Assembly: GCA_927362715.1 (NCBI GenBank)
Contig: CAKMIX010000019.1
Span: 1 to 55,130, forward strand
Direction of reading: 5' to 3'
Length of the DNA stretch: 55,130 nucleotides
From: an uncultured Clostridia bacterium
GTDB taxonomy: Bacteria; Bacillota; Clostridia; Oscillospirales; Acutalibacteraceae
The notes beneath the pieces were generated by a model. The model saw only the letters and a program-made list of their open reading frames with translations. It did not search any database and was not told the DNA's origin. Positions 34,350 through 41,295 of the stretch are shown one piece after another; position 1 is the stretch's first letter; every line of letters starts with the position of its first letter. Made by a program: the position numbers and the translations under genes.

Positions 34350-35060
34350 TTATGCGAGACCCAAGCGTTTAAAGACTTCGTTATAGGCTTCTTCCACATT
34401 GCCCATATCGCGGCGGAAGCGGTCTTTGTCGAGCTTTTCGTTGGTGTTGACGTCCCACAGACGGCAGGTATCGGGCGAGATCTCGTCGGCGAGAATGATG
34501 GTGCCGTCCGAGGTCTTGCCGAATTCGATCTTGAAGTCGATGAGCTTCATGCCCGCGTTTAAGAAGTATTCCTTCAAAAATTCGTTGACCTTGCGGGTGT
34601 ACGCCTTAATGGTATCGATTTCCTCCTGCGTTGCAAGCCCGAGCGCCAGCGCATAATCGTCATTGATGAACGGATCGCCGAGGTCGTCGTTTTTATAGCT
34701 GAACTCTAAAATGGGGCAGAGCAGCTTCGTGCCCTCAGGCACGCCCATACGCTTGGAAAAGCTGCCCGCGGCGACATTGCGCACAATGACCTCTAAGGGT
34801 ACGATGCTGACCTTTTTCACCAGCGTTTCGCGGTCGGAAAGCTCCTTTACAAGGTGGGTGGGCACGCCGACTTTTTCAAGCTGCGCAAACACATGGTTGG
34901 TCATGCGGTTGTTGACCACGCCCTTGCCCATGATGGTGCCCTTTTTCTCACCGTTAAAGGCAGTCGCGTCGTCCTTGTAGTCTACGATCAAAAGCTCGGG
35001 GTCATCGGTCTTAAAGACCTTTTTTGCCTTGCCTTCATACAGCTGTTCCAGTTTTTCCAT
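34350..35060 (-). CDS. purC: SAICAR synthase
   Basis: A 236-residue enzyme condensing CAIR and aspartate. [10 protein letters not shown] (~7-16), [27 protein letters not shown] (~92-106), [13 protein letters not shown] and [13 protein letters not shown] are family hallmarks. Normal length. AAAGGAG lies 8 nt before the ATG. Second gene of the operon, 50 bp after purE. Confidence 0.96.
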   Translation of the reverse strand: MEKLEQLYEGKAKKVFKTDDPELLIVDYKDDATAFNGEKKGTIMGKGVVNNRMTNHVFAQLEKVGVPTHLVKELSDRETLVKKVSIVPLEVIVRNVAAGSFSKRMGVPEGTKLLCPILEFSYKNDDLGDPFINDDYALALGLATQEEIDTIKAYTRKVNEFLKEYFLNAGMKLIDFKIEFGKTSDGTIILADEISPDTCRLWDVNTNEKLDKDRFRRDMGNVEEAYNEVFKRLGLA

Positions 35061-35110
35061 GTTGAAGCTCCTTTATCTCATGTTTTCCTGAAAATACTTG
35101 GTTTACGGTG

Positions 35111-35602
35111 TCAGTCGGCAAACTGCGCGCAGATGCGCGCATCCTTTTCCCGGACCTCTTGCGCCATTTTCGCACGCATGCTGCGCAGCTTCTCTGCGAG
35201 CGTTTCATCCGAAAGCGCCAGCATCTCGGCCGCGAGGATCGCTGCGTTTTTCGCGCCGCCCACTGCAACGGTCGCCACGGGGATGCCGGAGGGCATCTGT
35301 ACGGTAGCAAGCAGGGCGTCGAGTCCCTCAAAGGAGGATTTGCCCGGTACGCCGATCACGGGCAGCGTCGTGTTCGCTGCAAGCACACCGCCCAAGTGCG
35401 CCGCCATGCCGGCGATCGAAATGAGCACGCCGAAGCCCTCTTTCTCGGCGTGCTTGGCAAACGCACACGCTTCATCCGGCGTGCGGTGCGCAGACATCAC
35501 CCGCACCGTGAAGGGAATACCGAGTTCTTTGAGCTGAGCCGCAGCCTTTTCGGCAATCGGCAGATCGCTGTCAGATCCCATGATGACGGCTACTTTCTTC
35601 AT
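35111..35602 (-). CDS. purE: N5-carboxyaminoimidazole ribonucleotide mutase / AIR carboxylase
   Basis: A 163-residue PurE: KVAVIMGSDSDLPIAEKA (~3-20) and SAHRTPDEA (~43-51) bind CAIR; GMAAHLGGVLAANTTLPVIGVP is the core. No purK is in the operon, so it may be the CO2-using class II type or purK may lie elsewhere. The start at 35602 is placed by GAGG with 8-nt spacing. First gene of the purine operon. Confidence 0.95.
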   Translation of the reverse strand: MKKVAVIMGSDSDLPIAEKAAAQLKELGIPFTVRVMSAHRTPDEACAFAKHAEKEGFGVLISIAGMAAHLGGVLAANTTLPVIGVPGKSSFEGLDALLATVQMPSGIPVATVAVGGAKNAAILAAEMLALSDETLAEKLRSMRAKMAQEVREKDARICAQFAD

Positions 35603-35643
35603 ATAGGATACCTCACAATTCAAATGTTCTTTCAAAGCGGGAC

Positions 35644-35684
35644 GACGGCTTTCGGTACATCCGTCAGGGACGGAAAAAGCCGTC
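35644..35684 (-). promoter_or_regulatory. Hairpin in the purine operon leader
   Basis: GACGGCTTT and AAAGCCGTC form a 9-bp stem with a nested TCCGTC/GACGGA hairpin, ~50 nt upstream of purE. No T run follows. It does not match the purine, ZTP or PRPP riboswitch consensus as I know them, but may be an anti-terminator or stability hairpin. Confidence 0.4.
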
Positions 35685-35731
35685 TCAAAAAGGCTGTCGC
35701 GTGCAGCTGCCTGCTGTAGCTTTACACTGTT

Positions 35732-35760
35732 ATTCTACTTTTTTTGCGGCCGAAAATCAA
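35732..35760 (-). promoter_or_regulatory. Promoter of the purine operon
   Basis: Minus strand: -35 TTGATT, 17 bp, -10 TAGAAT; leads to a ~120-nt leader before purE. Confidence 0.65.
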
Positions 35761-35851
35761 GTGCCGCGCCCTTGGTTTTTGAATATCGGCGGGATAAACA
35801 ACTATACCCCGAATTCAAAAGCCGCTTTGTGGAATATGACAACGACGGTGC

Positions 35852-36829
35852 TCACGATCCTTCGCCGGCAGCGACGGGGGCAGGGATGGGCTCGGGCTCG
35901 GGCAGATGTGCGTCCAGCCAGCGGATCACGTCTTCTGTTACCTCGCGGCGGTTGAGCTCGTTTAAAAGCTCGTGCCGCGCTTCCGGATAAAGCTTCATCA
36001 TCACGCCCGTGTGCCCGGTCTTGCGCAGGGTCTTGTAAACTTCCGTCACGCCCTTGCCGTATTCGCCTACCGGGTCTTTATCGCCGGAAATGAGCAGGAT
36101 GGGAAGCTCGGCGGGCACGGTGTTGTACCACACCTTTGCCGAAACTTCCTTGAGCAGCGAAAACAGGGTCTTAAAGCCGTTTGCGGTAAACAGAAAGCCG
36201 CAGTGCTTATCATGCACATATTTTTCGACTTCCTTTTCATCGCGCGAAAGCCAGTCGAAAGCCGTGTTTTTGGCGGTTTTTCGATTGTAAGAGCCAAAAG
36301 CAACGGAATCGAGAAATTTGGAACGGTACATCTGCCCCTCGCTTTTGATCACGGTATCGGCAAGCAAAACGCCCATGCCGACTGCGGAATTCGCGCCGCT
36401 TGTCCCGCAGTAAACTGCGCCGTCCAGAATATGCCCGTATTTCGCCGAATACTTGCGCGCCAAAAACGAGCCCATGCTGTGTCCGAACAGAAAAAACGGC
36501 AGGTTGGGGTATTCCTGCCGCGCAATGTCGGAAAGCTGCTTCATGTCCTCGACCATGCTGTTTGCACCGTTGTCGCCGAAAAAGCCAAGCGCCTCGTCGC
36601 TTGCCACGGATTGTCCGTGCCCGAGGTGGTCGTTGATGTAAACGGCATAGCCGTGCTTGCATAACTCCAGCGCAAACTGCGCATAGCGGTTGGAATATTC
36701 CGCCATGCCGTGCGCGATCTGCACAACGCCTTTTACCGCGCCGAAATCCGCAGGCGCTGCGCTTTGCGCAAAAATATCACACAGCCCTGAAGCGGAGGGA
36801 AAAGTAAATTCGTTCGTCAAAAATTCCAT
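35852..36829 (-). CDS. Alpha/beta hydrolase (monoacylglycerol-lipase-like, S33)
   Basis: A 325-residue cytoplasmic lipase/lysophospholipase-like enzyme. VVQIAHGMAEYSNRYAQFA (~35-53) with the HG oxyanion motif, NDHLGHGQS (~66-74), nucleophile Ser118 in FGHSMGS, GDKDPVG with the Asp, and EARHELLNE with the His complete the triad. The C-terminus ends in a Pro/Ala-rich tail. It starts at 36829 (AAAAGGA, 9 nt). It is a separate unit reading toward the purine operon promoter. Confidence 0.85.
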   Translation of the reverse strand: MEFLTNEFTFPSASGLCDIFAQSAAPADFGAVKGVVQIAHGMAEYSNRYAQFALELCKHGYAVYINDHLGHGQSVASDEALGFFGDNGANSMVEDMKQLSDIARQEYPNLPFFLFGHSMGSFLARKYSAKYGHILDGAVYCGTSGANSAVGMGVLLADTVIKSEGQMYRSKFLDSVAFGSYNRKTAKNTAFDWLSRDEKEVEKYVHDKHCGFLFTANGFKTLFSLLKEVSAKVWYNTVPAELPILLISGDKDPVGEYGKGVTEVYKTLRKTGHTGVMMKLYPEARHELLNELNRREVTEDVIRWLDAHLPEPEPIPAPVAAGEGS

Positions 36830-36841
36830 GCGGTCACGTCC

Positions 36842-36876
36842 TTTTAAGGGGCGGCAGTCGTTATGCGCTGCCGCAT
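36842..36876 (-). other. Leader hairpin of the hydrolase gene
   Basis: GCGGCAG / CTGCCGC inverted repeat with a 10-nt loop just upstream of the ribosome binding site. Confidence 0.4.
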
Positions 36877-36885
36877 TGAGATATA

Positions 36886-36894
36886 AGTATAGCA
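36886..36894 (-). promoter_or_regulatory. Extended -10 promoter of the hydrolase gene
   Basis: Minus strand TGC-TATACT, a TGn extended -10, with no good -35 at standard spacing. Confidence 0.45.
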
Positions 36895-37118
36895 CAAAAA
36901 AGGCAAAATGCCTATGCTTCGCAGGCAGGTTTAGACGATATGCTAAAATCGGACAATTTTTTTGTGCAATATGAATACGGACTTGTCCGCAATCACCCTG
37001 CCGACGGAAACTTTTCCCATCCACGTCACGGCAGATTCTCCTGCCTGCTCGTTGCAGATGTCAGATGCCGGAGGTTAGACGAGCGATAGGGCGTGGATCA
37101 CAATCCAAAGGGCGCACG

Positions 37119-37171
37119 ACCGCGCAGCGGCAGGCGACGCCCTCGTTAAGGGAGATGTCCGCGAAGCGGAA
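37119..37171 (+). repeat. Degenerate palindromic repeats
   Basis: ACCGCGCAGCGGCAGGC (37119-37135) is repeated with two changes at 37308-37324. It is followed by CCCTCGTTAAGGGAGATG and TCCGCGAAGCGGA, which has the same stem-insert layout as the repeats at 23.8 kb. Confidence 0.5.
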
Positions 37172-37211
37172 AAAGAGTTTCCGCACCCGGAGGATTTCCA
37201 TACCTACCCGT

Positions 37212-37266
37212 TTTAGATGCTAGATATTAGATATTAGATGCTGGATGCTGGATATTCGATGTTAGA
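37212..37266 (+). repeat. Short tandem repeat of TAGATATTAGATG-like units
   Basis: Seven or more units of 8-9 bp (TAGATGC, TAGATAT, TGGATGC variants). Similar to the array after lysC at 13110. Confidence 0.65.
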
Positions 37267-37307
37267 CGCGCGTCCGAGGAGAAGCATTAAAATCAAAAGT
37301 CCGCGCA

Positions 37308-37440
37308 ACCGCGTAGTGGCAGGCTTCCACGCCTGCCGGACACGGGCTGCCGTGCTCTGCACGGGTAAGCCTATAAAAGCTGAATCCCTGCACCGTAGGG
37401 CGCGGGCTCCAGCGCGCCGCTGTGCACCAAAGCACACACG
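37308..37440 (+). repeat. Stacked palindromes
   Basis: A perfect 7-bp hairpin GGCAGGC-ttccac-GCCTGCC (37318-37337) is followed by CACCGTAGGGCGCGGGCTCC-type palindromic sequence (37390-37420). No coding potential. Confidence 0.5.
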
Positions 37441-37479
37441 TCCCGATTTCGATAGGCGAAAAATTTTTGAAAAAAGACC

Positions 37480-37508
37480 TTGCACAAACGAAAAGGGTAT
37501 GCTATAAT
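37480..37508 (+). promoter_or_regulatory. Strong promoter of the tRNA-Ala region
   Basis: -35 TTGCAC, 17 bp, perfect -10 TATAAT; transcription would run through the tRNA-like remnant and tRNA-Ala. Confidence 0.75.
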
Positions 37509-37549
37509 AGCTCTCGCAAAAGCGGTCTTGCGCCGCAAATAGCCCATAT

Positions 37550-37596
37550 GGGGGTATAGCTCAGCTGGGAGCGCAAGCCGACAGGTAAACTACCCC
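37550..37596 (+). pseudogene. Collapsed tRNA-Ala-like remnant
   Basis: GGGGGTATAGCTCAGCTGGG matches the 5' end of clostridial tRNA-Ala; the D stem GCTC/GAGC is kept, but the anticodon and T arms are gone. TACCCC at 37591-37596 could still pair with GGGGGTA as a residual acceptor stem. No CCA follows. Confidence 0.6.
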
Positions 37597-37666
37597 GAAA
37601 CGCATTGAACAATTGAATATAAAAAGCATGCCGAAACGCAATAAAATCAACGGTATGCGAAGATAT

Positions 37667-37742
37667 GGGGGCGTAGCTCAGCTGGGAGAGCGCCACACTG
37701 GCAGTGTGGAGGTCATCGGTTCGATCCCGACCGTCTCCACCA
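37667..37742 (+). tRNA. tRNA-Ala (anticodon GGC), CCA encoded
   Basis: Complete cloverleaf: acceptor GGGGGCG/CGTCTCC with two G-U pairs, D arm GCTCAGCTGGGAGAGC, anticodon stem CCACA/TGTGG with loop CTGGCAG (GGC, Ala), T arm ATCGG-TTCGATC-CCGAC, discriminator A, CCA. The sequence becomes AT-rich right after it. Confidence 0.95.
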
Positions 37743-37754
37743 TACGAATGGAAA

Positions 37755-37782
37755 GGCTGCGAATAAAAACGCAGTCTTTTTT
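37755..37782 (+). terminator. Terminator 1 of 3 after tRNA-Ala
   Basis: GGCTGCG / CGCAGTC stem (one G-T pair), loop AATAAAAA, T6 tail. Confidence 0.8.
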
Positions 37783-37840
37783 CTTTGCTGATTTTTATTG
37801 GATCTTTGAACTCTCGTACAATTGAATATTGCTAAAATCA

Positions 37841-37876
37841 GGCGGATAGAATAGGAAAAATCTATCTGCCTTTTTT
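37841..37876 (+). terminator. Terminator 2 of 3
   Basis: GGCGGATAGA / TCTATCTGCC stem and T6 tail. Confidence 0.8.
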
Positions 37877-37889
37877 CGTATATATACAT

Positions 37890-37925
37890 AGCCAATCGTT
37901 TGAAATACAGACGGTTGGCTTTTTT
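37890..37925 (+). terminator. Terminator 3 of 3
   Basis: AGCCAATCGT / ACGGTTGGCT stem and T5 tail, only 30 bp before the first element gene. Confidence 0.8.
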
Positions 37926-37954
37926 CATTTTAAAGTTAAAGGAGATGTAAAATC

Positions 37955-38251
37955 ATGAACAAATTCGAATCAGAAAGAAAATTTGCCAAGCGCATGAAAA
38001 GGTGTTATCCACCGGGCACGAGATTATTGCTCTTAAGCATGGATGATCCTTATACACCAATAGATTGTGGAACAAGAGGCACGGTTGCCTATGTAGACGA
38101 TGTCGGACAAATCCATATGAAATGGGATAACGGCAGAACTCTTGCCCTTGTTCCCGGTGAAGATTCATTCAGAAAATTGACTGATGAGGAACTTGCGGAA
38201 GAACAAAATGAAAATATGGACGAGGATAACGCTCCCGTCCTCGGAATGTGA
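37955..38251 (+). CDS. DUF4314 protein
   Basis: A 98-residue protein of the DUF4314 family, found almost only in conjugative elements of Firmicutes. The core is YPPGTRLLLLSMDDPYTP, GTRGTVAYVDDVGQIHMKWD and RTLALVPGEDSF, a small beta-barrel-like fold, followed by an acidic tail. Function unknown. AAAGGAG precedes the ATG. It is the first gene after three terminators and no promoter is evident between them, so its original promoter may be lost. Confidence 0.85.
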   Translation: MNKFESERKFAKRMKRCYPPGTRLLLLSMDDPYTPIDCGTRGTVAYVDDVGQIHMKWDNGRTLALVPGEDSFRKLTDEELAEEQNENMDEDNAPVLGM

Positions 38252-38282
38252 GGTGCAAAATAAAAATATTGGTTTGATGCAT

Positions 38283-39404
38283 ATGTCCATTCGTGTATTG
38301 GATATGTTCTGCGGAATGAGTGCGTTTCGCAGCGCGGCAGAAAAAATAGGCGGCTTTGAGTTTGTGGGATACTGCGATAACGATCCTACAGCCATAGCTG
38401 CCTATCGCACTTTATATAACACCGAAGGAGAGATTTATTATGATAACGCAAGAACCGTCAACACAGATGAAATCCCTGATTTTGATCTTCTTGTCGGAGG
38501 CTTTCCGTGCGTCGCCTTTTCAGCCGCAGGACGAAGATTGGCGTTTAAGGATGAAAGAGGGACTTTGTTCTTTGAACTTGCCCGAATACTTGAAGCAAAA
38601 CGTCCTGCATTTTTCGTCTTTGAAAACGTTCCCCCTATCCGAACGATTCAAAAGGGGCAGGTTTTTACGGCCATCCTCAGCGAAATATCTCGATTGGGGT
38701 ATGTGTGCGAATGGCAGTGTATTGACGGCTCGGCTTACCTTCCCCAAAGCAGAAAGCGGGTGTTCATTGTCGGACATCTTGATCCCCGATGTGCCGGAGA
38801 AATATTACCTCTCGAAAGAAAAAGCTCAACGCCTCTTTCCGAACTCACCGACAGAGCTTCACAGGGTAACAGAGTATATGATGCAAAAGGCGCAACCATA
38901 ACACTAACAGCTTCCTGCGGAGGATTTGGCGGTAAAACCGGAATGTATTTTGTGGATATGAATGAAAATTCAAAAATAACGGATACGGCACGGTGTATCA
39001 CGGCAAGGCATAATGCAGGTTTGAGCAATCGTAAAGGTGAACATTCGGGCGTTTTCGTGGAAGATGACGGCGTATACCCTGTTATCAATCCTGACAGAGA
39101 AAAAATCAGGCAGAACGGTCCGAGGGTAAGAGAAAACGGAGCTCCGGCATTTTGCATTACAGTTGTTGACAGACACGGGATTATGCATAAAGGCAGAATA
39201 AGAAGATTAGTTCCGCAGGAATGTTTTCGCCTGATGGGTTTTACCGATGAGCAGTTCTTTAAATTGAAAAATGAACTCGGACTTGCCGATTCTAAGTTGT
39301 ATAAATTGGCAGGCAACAGCATTATGGTGCCTATTTTAGTGGATATATTATCCCGAATTAAAAAAGTAAATCAAAAATACAGTATTTTGAAGGAGGAAAA
39401 ATAA
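38283..39404 (+). CDS. C5-cytosine DNA methyltransferase
   Basis: A 373-residue Dcm-type enzyme. Motif I is LDMFCGMSAF (residues 6-15), motif IV GGFPCVAFSAAG with catalytic Cys76, motif VI FENV (~113-116), motif VIII QSRKR (155-159), motif IX RLVPQECFRLMGF and motif X GNSIMVPI. The residue after the catalytic Cys is Val instead of the usual Gln. No restriction enzyme is adjacent, so it probably protects the element DNA. The start is uncertain: ATG at 38283 or 38277, neither with a good ribosome site; an ATG at 38184 would overlap the previous gene. Confidence 0.88.
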   Translation: MSIRVLDMFCGMSAFRSAAEKIGGFEFVGYCDNDPTAIAAYRTLYNTEGEIYYDNARTVNTDEIPDFDLLVGGFPCVAFSAAGRRLAFKDERGTLFFELARILEAKRPAFFVFENVPPIRTIQKGQVFTAILSEISRLGYVCEWQCIDGSAYLPQSRKRVFIVGHLDPRCAGEILPLERKSSTPLSELTDRASQGNRVYDAKGATITLTASCGGFGGKTGMYFVDMNENSKITDTARCITARHNAGLSNRKGEHSGVFVEDDGVYPVINPDREKIRQNGPRVRENGAPAFCITVVDRHGIMHKGRIRRLVPQECFRLMGFTDEQFFKLKNELGLADSKLYKLAGNSIMVPILVDILSRIKKVNQKYSILKEEK

Positions 39405-40091
39405 ATGCCGAATCATGTTGAAAATATCATTACCTTAAAAGGCGATGAAAAGAAAATCCGTGAAATGCTTGAAGCAATCAAAAATGATGACTTCGGTTTA
39501 GGGACATTGGATTTTAATAAAATTATCCCGATGCCTAACAGTCTCAACATTGAAGCAGGCAGCAGAACGGACAGAGGACTTAAAGCATACAGCGATTTTA
39601 TTGATGTTTATGTTTTCGGCAGAAATGCTGAAGATGCATTAAATGCTATGCGAAATATACCGAGAGAAAGCGAAGATGCATTTTTAAAGCAAAGAACCGA
39701 TGTTGAAATCGACGAATGGGAGCTTGGCAAAACCGCTTGGAATAACATTCACAATTACGGAGCTCCTACTTGGTACGAATGGAGTATCAACAATTGGGGT
39801 ACAAAATGGAATGCTTACGGTTATGACGAAAGTGCAGATTACAGCCAAAATACAGATTTGTGGTTTCAGACTGCATGGTCAGCACCGCACCCCATATTGC
39901 AAAAGCTGTCCGAAATGTATCCCGATATTACCTTTGAACATGAGTGGCGGATGAAGATATCGGTGCAAATTGCGGACGGAAAATTTACAGAAACGGCGAA
40001 TGCACCGAGGAATATTATCCCGAAAACCAAAAAGAAGCCATTGAATTTGCCTGCCGTATCTGGGACTACGATCCTGCCGAGCTTGATTTAA
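39405..40091 (+). CDS. DUF1281 (Api92/YubB-like) protein, 5' part, frameshifted
   Basis: The first ~180 residues (MPNHVENIITLKGDEKKI..., FNKIIPMPNSL, NNWGTKWNAYGY, ITFEHEW) form the ferredoxin-like DUF1281/Api92 fold seen on mobile elements. After FEHEW the frame changes: the reading here goes RMKISVQIADGK, whereas the expected ADEDIGANCGRKIYRNGE is in the next frame. One missing G in TGG(G)CGGATG near 39947 would restore a single 355-residue protein with the following reading frame. The last ~45 residues in this frame are therefore out-of-frame sequence. Start abuts the previous gene; GGAGG precedes. Confidence 0.75.
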   Translation: MPNHVENIITLKGDEKKIREMLEAIKNDDFGLGTLDFNKIIPMPNSLNIEAGSRTDRGLKAYSDFIDVYVFGRNAEDALNAMRNIPRESEDAFLKQRTDVEIDEWELGKTAWNNIHNYGAPTWYEWSINNWGTKWNAYGYDESADYSQNTDLWFQTAWSAPHPILQKLSEMYPDITFEHEWRMKISVQIADGKFTETANAPRNIIPKTKKKPLNLPAVSGTTILPSLI

Positions 40092-40471
40092 TGCTGAATA
40101 AAGCGGAAAACGGATATATCAATATTGAAAATGATAAATTTGATTTGATTTCGCTTTTCGGCAAACCTGCTCTGTTTACAAACGAAAGACTGACCGATGC
40201 GGATATTCCCAAAGGACTGTATTGCTATCATTTGCGCCATAGCGATGACGGATGCAGTTTCGCAACTATCGAGCCAAAAGTCAAAGTCAATCACGGCGGC
40301 AGTGTTATCACCGATGAACCGATTGATTTCGGCGAACAGGGATATATCGCCTTTAACGAGGATACAGAACCGAATTTTATGAGTGAAAATATGACTTTCG
40401 GCGAATATATGCGTGGAGAGTTTGACCAGAGCGAAAATGAATCTCAGCAGAACGGAGGTATGCAGTTATGA
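39944..40471 (+). CDS. DUF1281/LPD28 protein, 3' part, frameshifted
   Basis: Continues the previous gene in another frame: ADEDIGANCGRKIYRNGECT ends the DUF1281 fold, then residues ~45-150 resemble the LPD28 mobile-element domain (ISLFGKPALFTNERL, PKGLYCYHLRHSDDG, VNHGGSVITDEPID). There is no ribosome site before the nominal GTG at 39944. Read as one gene, 39405-40471 encodes ~355 residues. It overlaps the next gene by 4 bp (ATGA), as genes in this operon do, so translation to this stop was the ancestral state. Confidence 0.7.
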   Translation: MADEDIGANCGRKIYRNGECTEEYYPENQKEAIEFACRIWDYDPAELDLMLNKAENGYINIENDKFDLISLFGKPALFTNERLTDADIPKGLYCYHLRHSDDGCSFATIEPKVKVNHGGSVITDEPIDFGEQGYIAFNEDTEPNFMSENMTFGEYMRGEFDQSENESQQNGGMQL

Positions 40472-41061
40472 GCGTAAAGAAAATCAATGCGGAAGATCTT
40501 CGCAGAATGAAAGACTGTGAGGGCTTAATTTTGCAAGGCTGCGGCGGCAGTCTTGATGAATGGGTAGACGGCATTAATGATATGCTTACGGAATCAGGAA
40601 TATTGCTTGACAGTACAAAATTCAAGGCTGAAAATTGCTGTGTCTTTGAAAACGAAAGTCTCACTAACCTTATGTTCCCGTTTTCCGAGAATGTTAAACT
40701 TGATATGGGCAAGCTCGCTATGTGGCGGTTACAGACACACGAAAATTTTGGCGGTAAATGGCTGTCCGATTATGTGGATAACAGGCTTGGAGGCTTTATT
40801 CGAGAAGAAACGGCAGAAAAGAAAAAGCCTGACTGCAAGCTGATCGGTGAGGACGGTAATATCTTCAATCTTATGGGGATTGCATCCCGAACATTACGAA
40901 AAAACGGTATGGCTGAGCAGGCTGTGGAAATGCGTGACCGTATCTGTGCTTCCGGCAGTTATGACGAAGCTCTCTGCATCATCGGTGACTATGTAAGCAT
41001 TACAGGCGATGATGATTTAGATGAATGCGAAGACGAATCTATGGAATTCAGAGGTATGTAA
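40468..41061 (+). CDS. Conserved mobile-element protein of unknown function
   Basis: A 197-residue protein recognisable as an ICE cargo protein but without a named activity. The C-terminal part (LIGEDGNIFNLMGIASRTLR, AVEMRDRICASGSYDEALCI) recurs in elements of this kind; the N-terminal half (~1-110) is unassigned. Acidic C-terminus (DDDLDECEDE). ATGA overlap with the gene before it and a 0-bp gap to the next. Confidence 0.7.
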   Translation: MSVKKINAEDLRRMKDCEGLILQGCGGSLDEWVDGINDMLTESGILLDSTKFKAENCCVFENESLTNLMFPFSENVKLDMGKLAMWRLQTHENFGGKWLSDYVDNRLGGFIREETAEKKKPDCKLIGEDGNIFNLMGIASRTLRKNGMAEQAVEMRDRICASGSYDEALCIIGDYVSITGDDDLDECEDESMEFRGM

Positions 41062-41202
41062 ATGGAAGTTGCAATGCTAATTATCGGTTTGTTGATTGGC
41101 AGCTGCATATCAACTGCACTTCTTTGCTGTGTCCAAATAAATCGAATAAATTCCTATGAGCAAACCATTCAAAACCTTTTGGAAAAACTGAATAAGGATT
41201 AA
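41062..41202 (+). CDS. Small membrane protein (DUF3789-like)
   Basis: A 46-residue reading frame directly after the previous stop: MEVAMLIIGLLIGSCISTAL is a single membrane helix, then CCVQINRINSYEQTIQNLL, an amphipathic tail typical of DUF3789 proteins of conjugative elements. Followed at once by a terminator. Function unknown. Confidence 0.65.
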   Translation: MEVAMLIIGLLIGSCISTALLCCVQINRINSYEQTIQNLLEKLNKD

Positions 41203-41212
41203 GGAATATATA

Positions 41213-41258
41213 GGCGGTATCAATTGTTGTCTAAGACAGAATTGGTACCGCCTTTTTT
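41213..41258 (+). terminator. Terminator inside the element
   Basis: GGCGGTATCAATT / AATTGGTACCGCC 13-bp arms and T6 tail; separates the first accessory operon from the Dam-type operon. Confidence 0.9.
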
Positions 41259-41295
41259 GCTTTAACATCAATTGATACCTCGTACCGAAAGTGAG

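Noticed and set aside
35603-35760. Purine or ZTP riboswitch
   Set aside because: The conserved core sequences of these classes are missing from the leader.
37000-37480. CRISPR array
   Set aside because: Repeats are of unequal length and spacing, units of 8-9 bp are tandem without spacers, and no cas genes are present.
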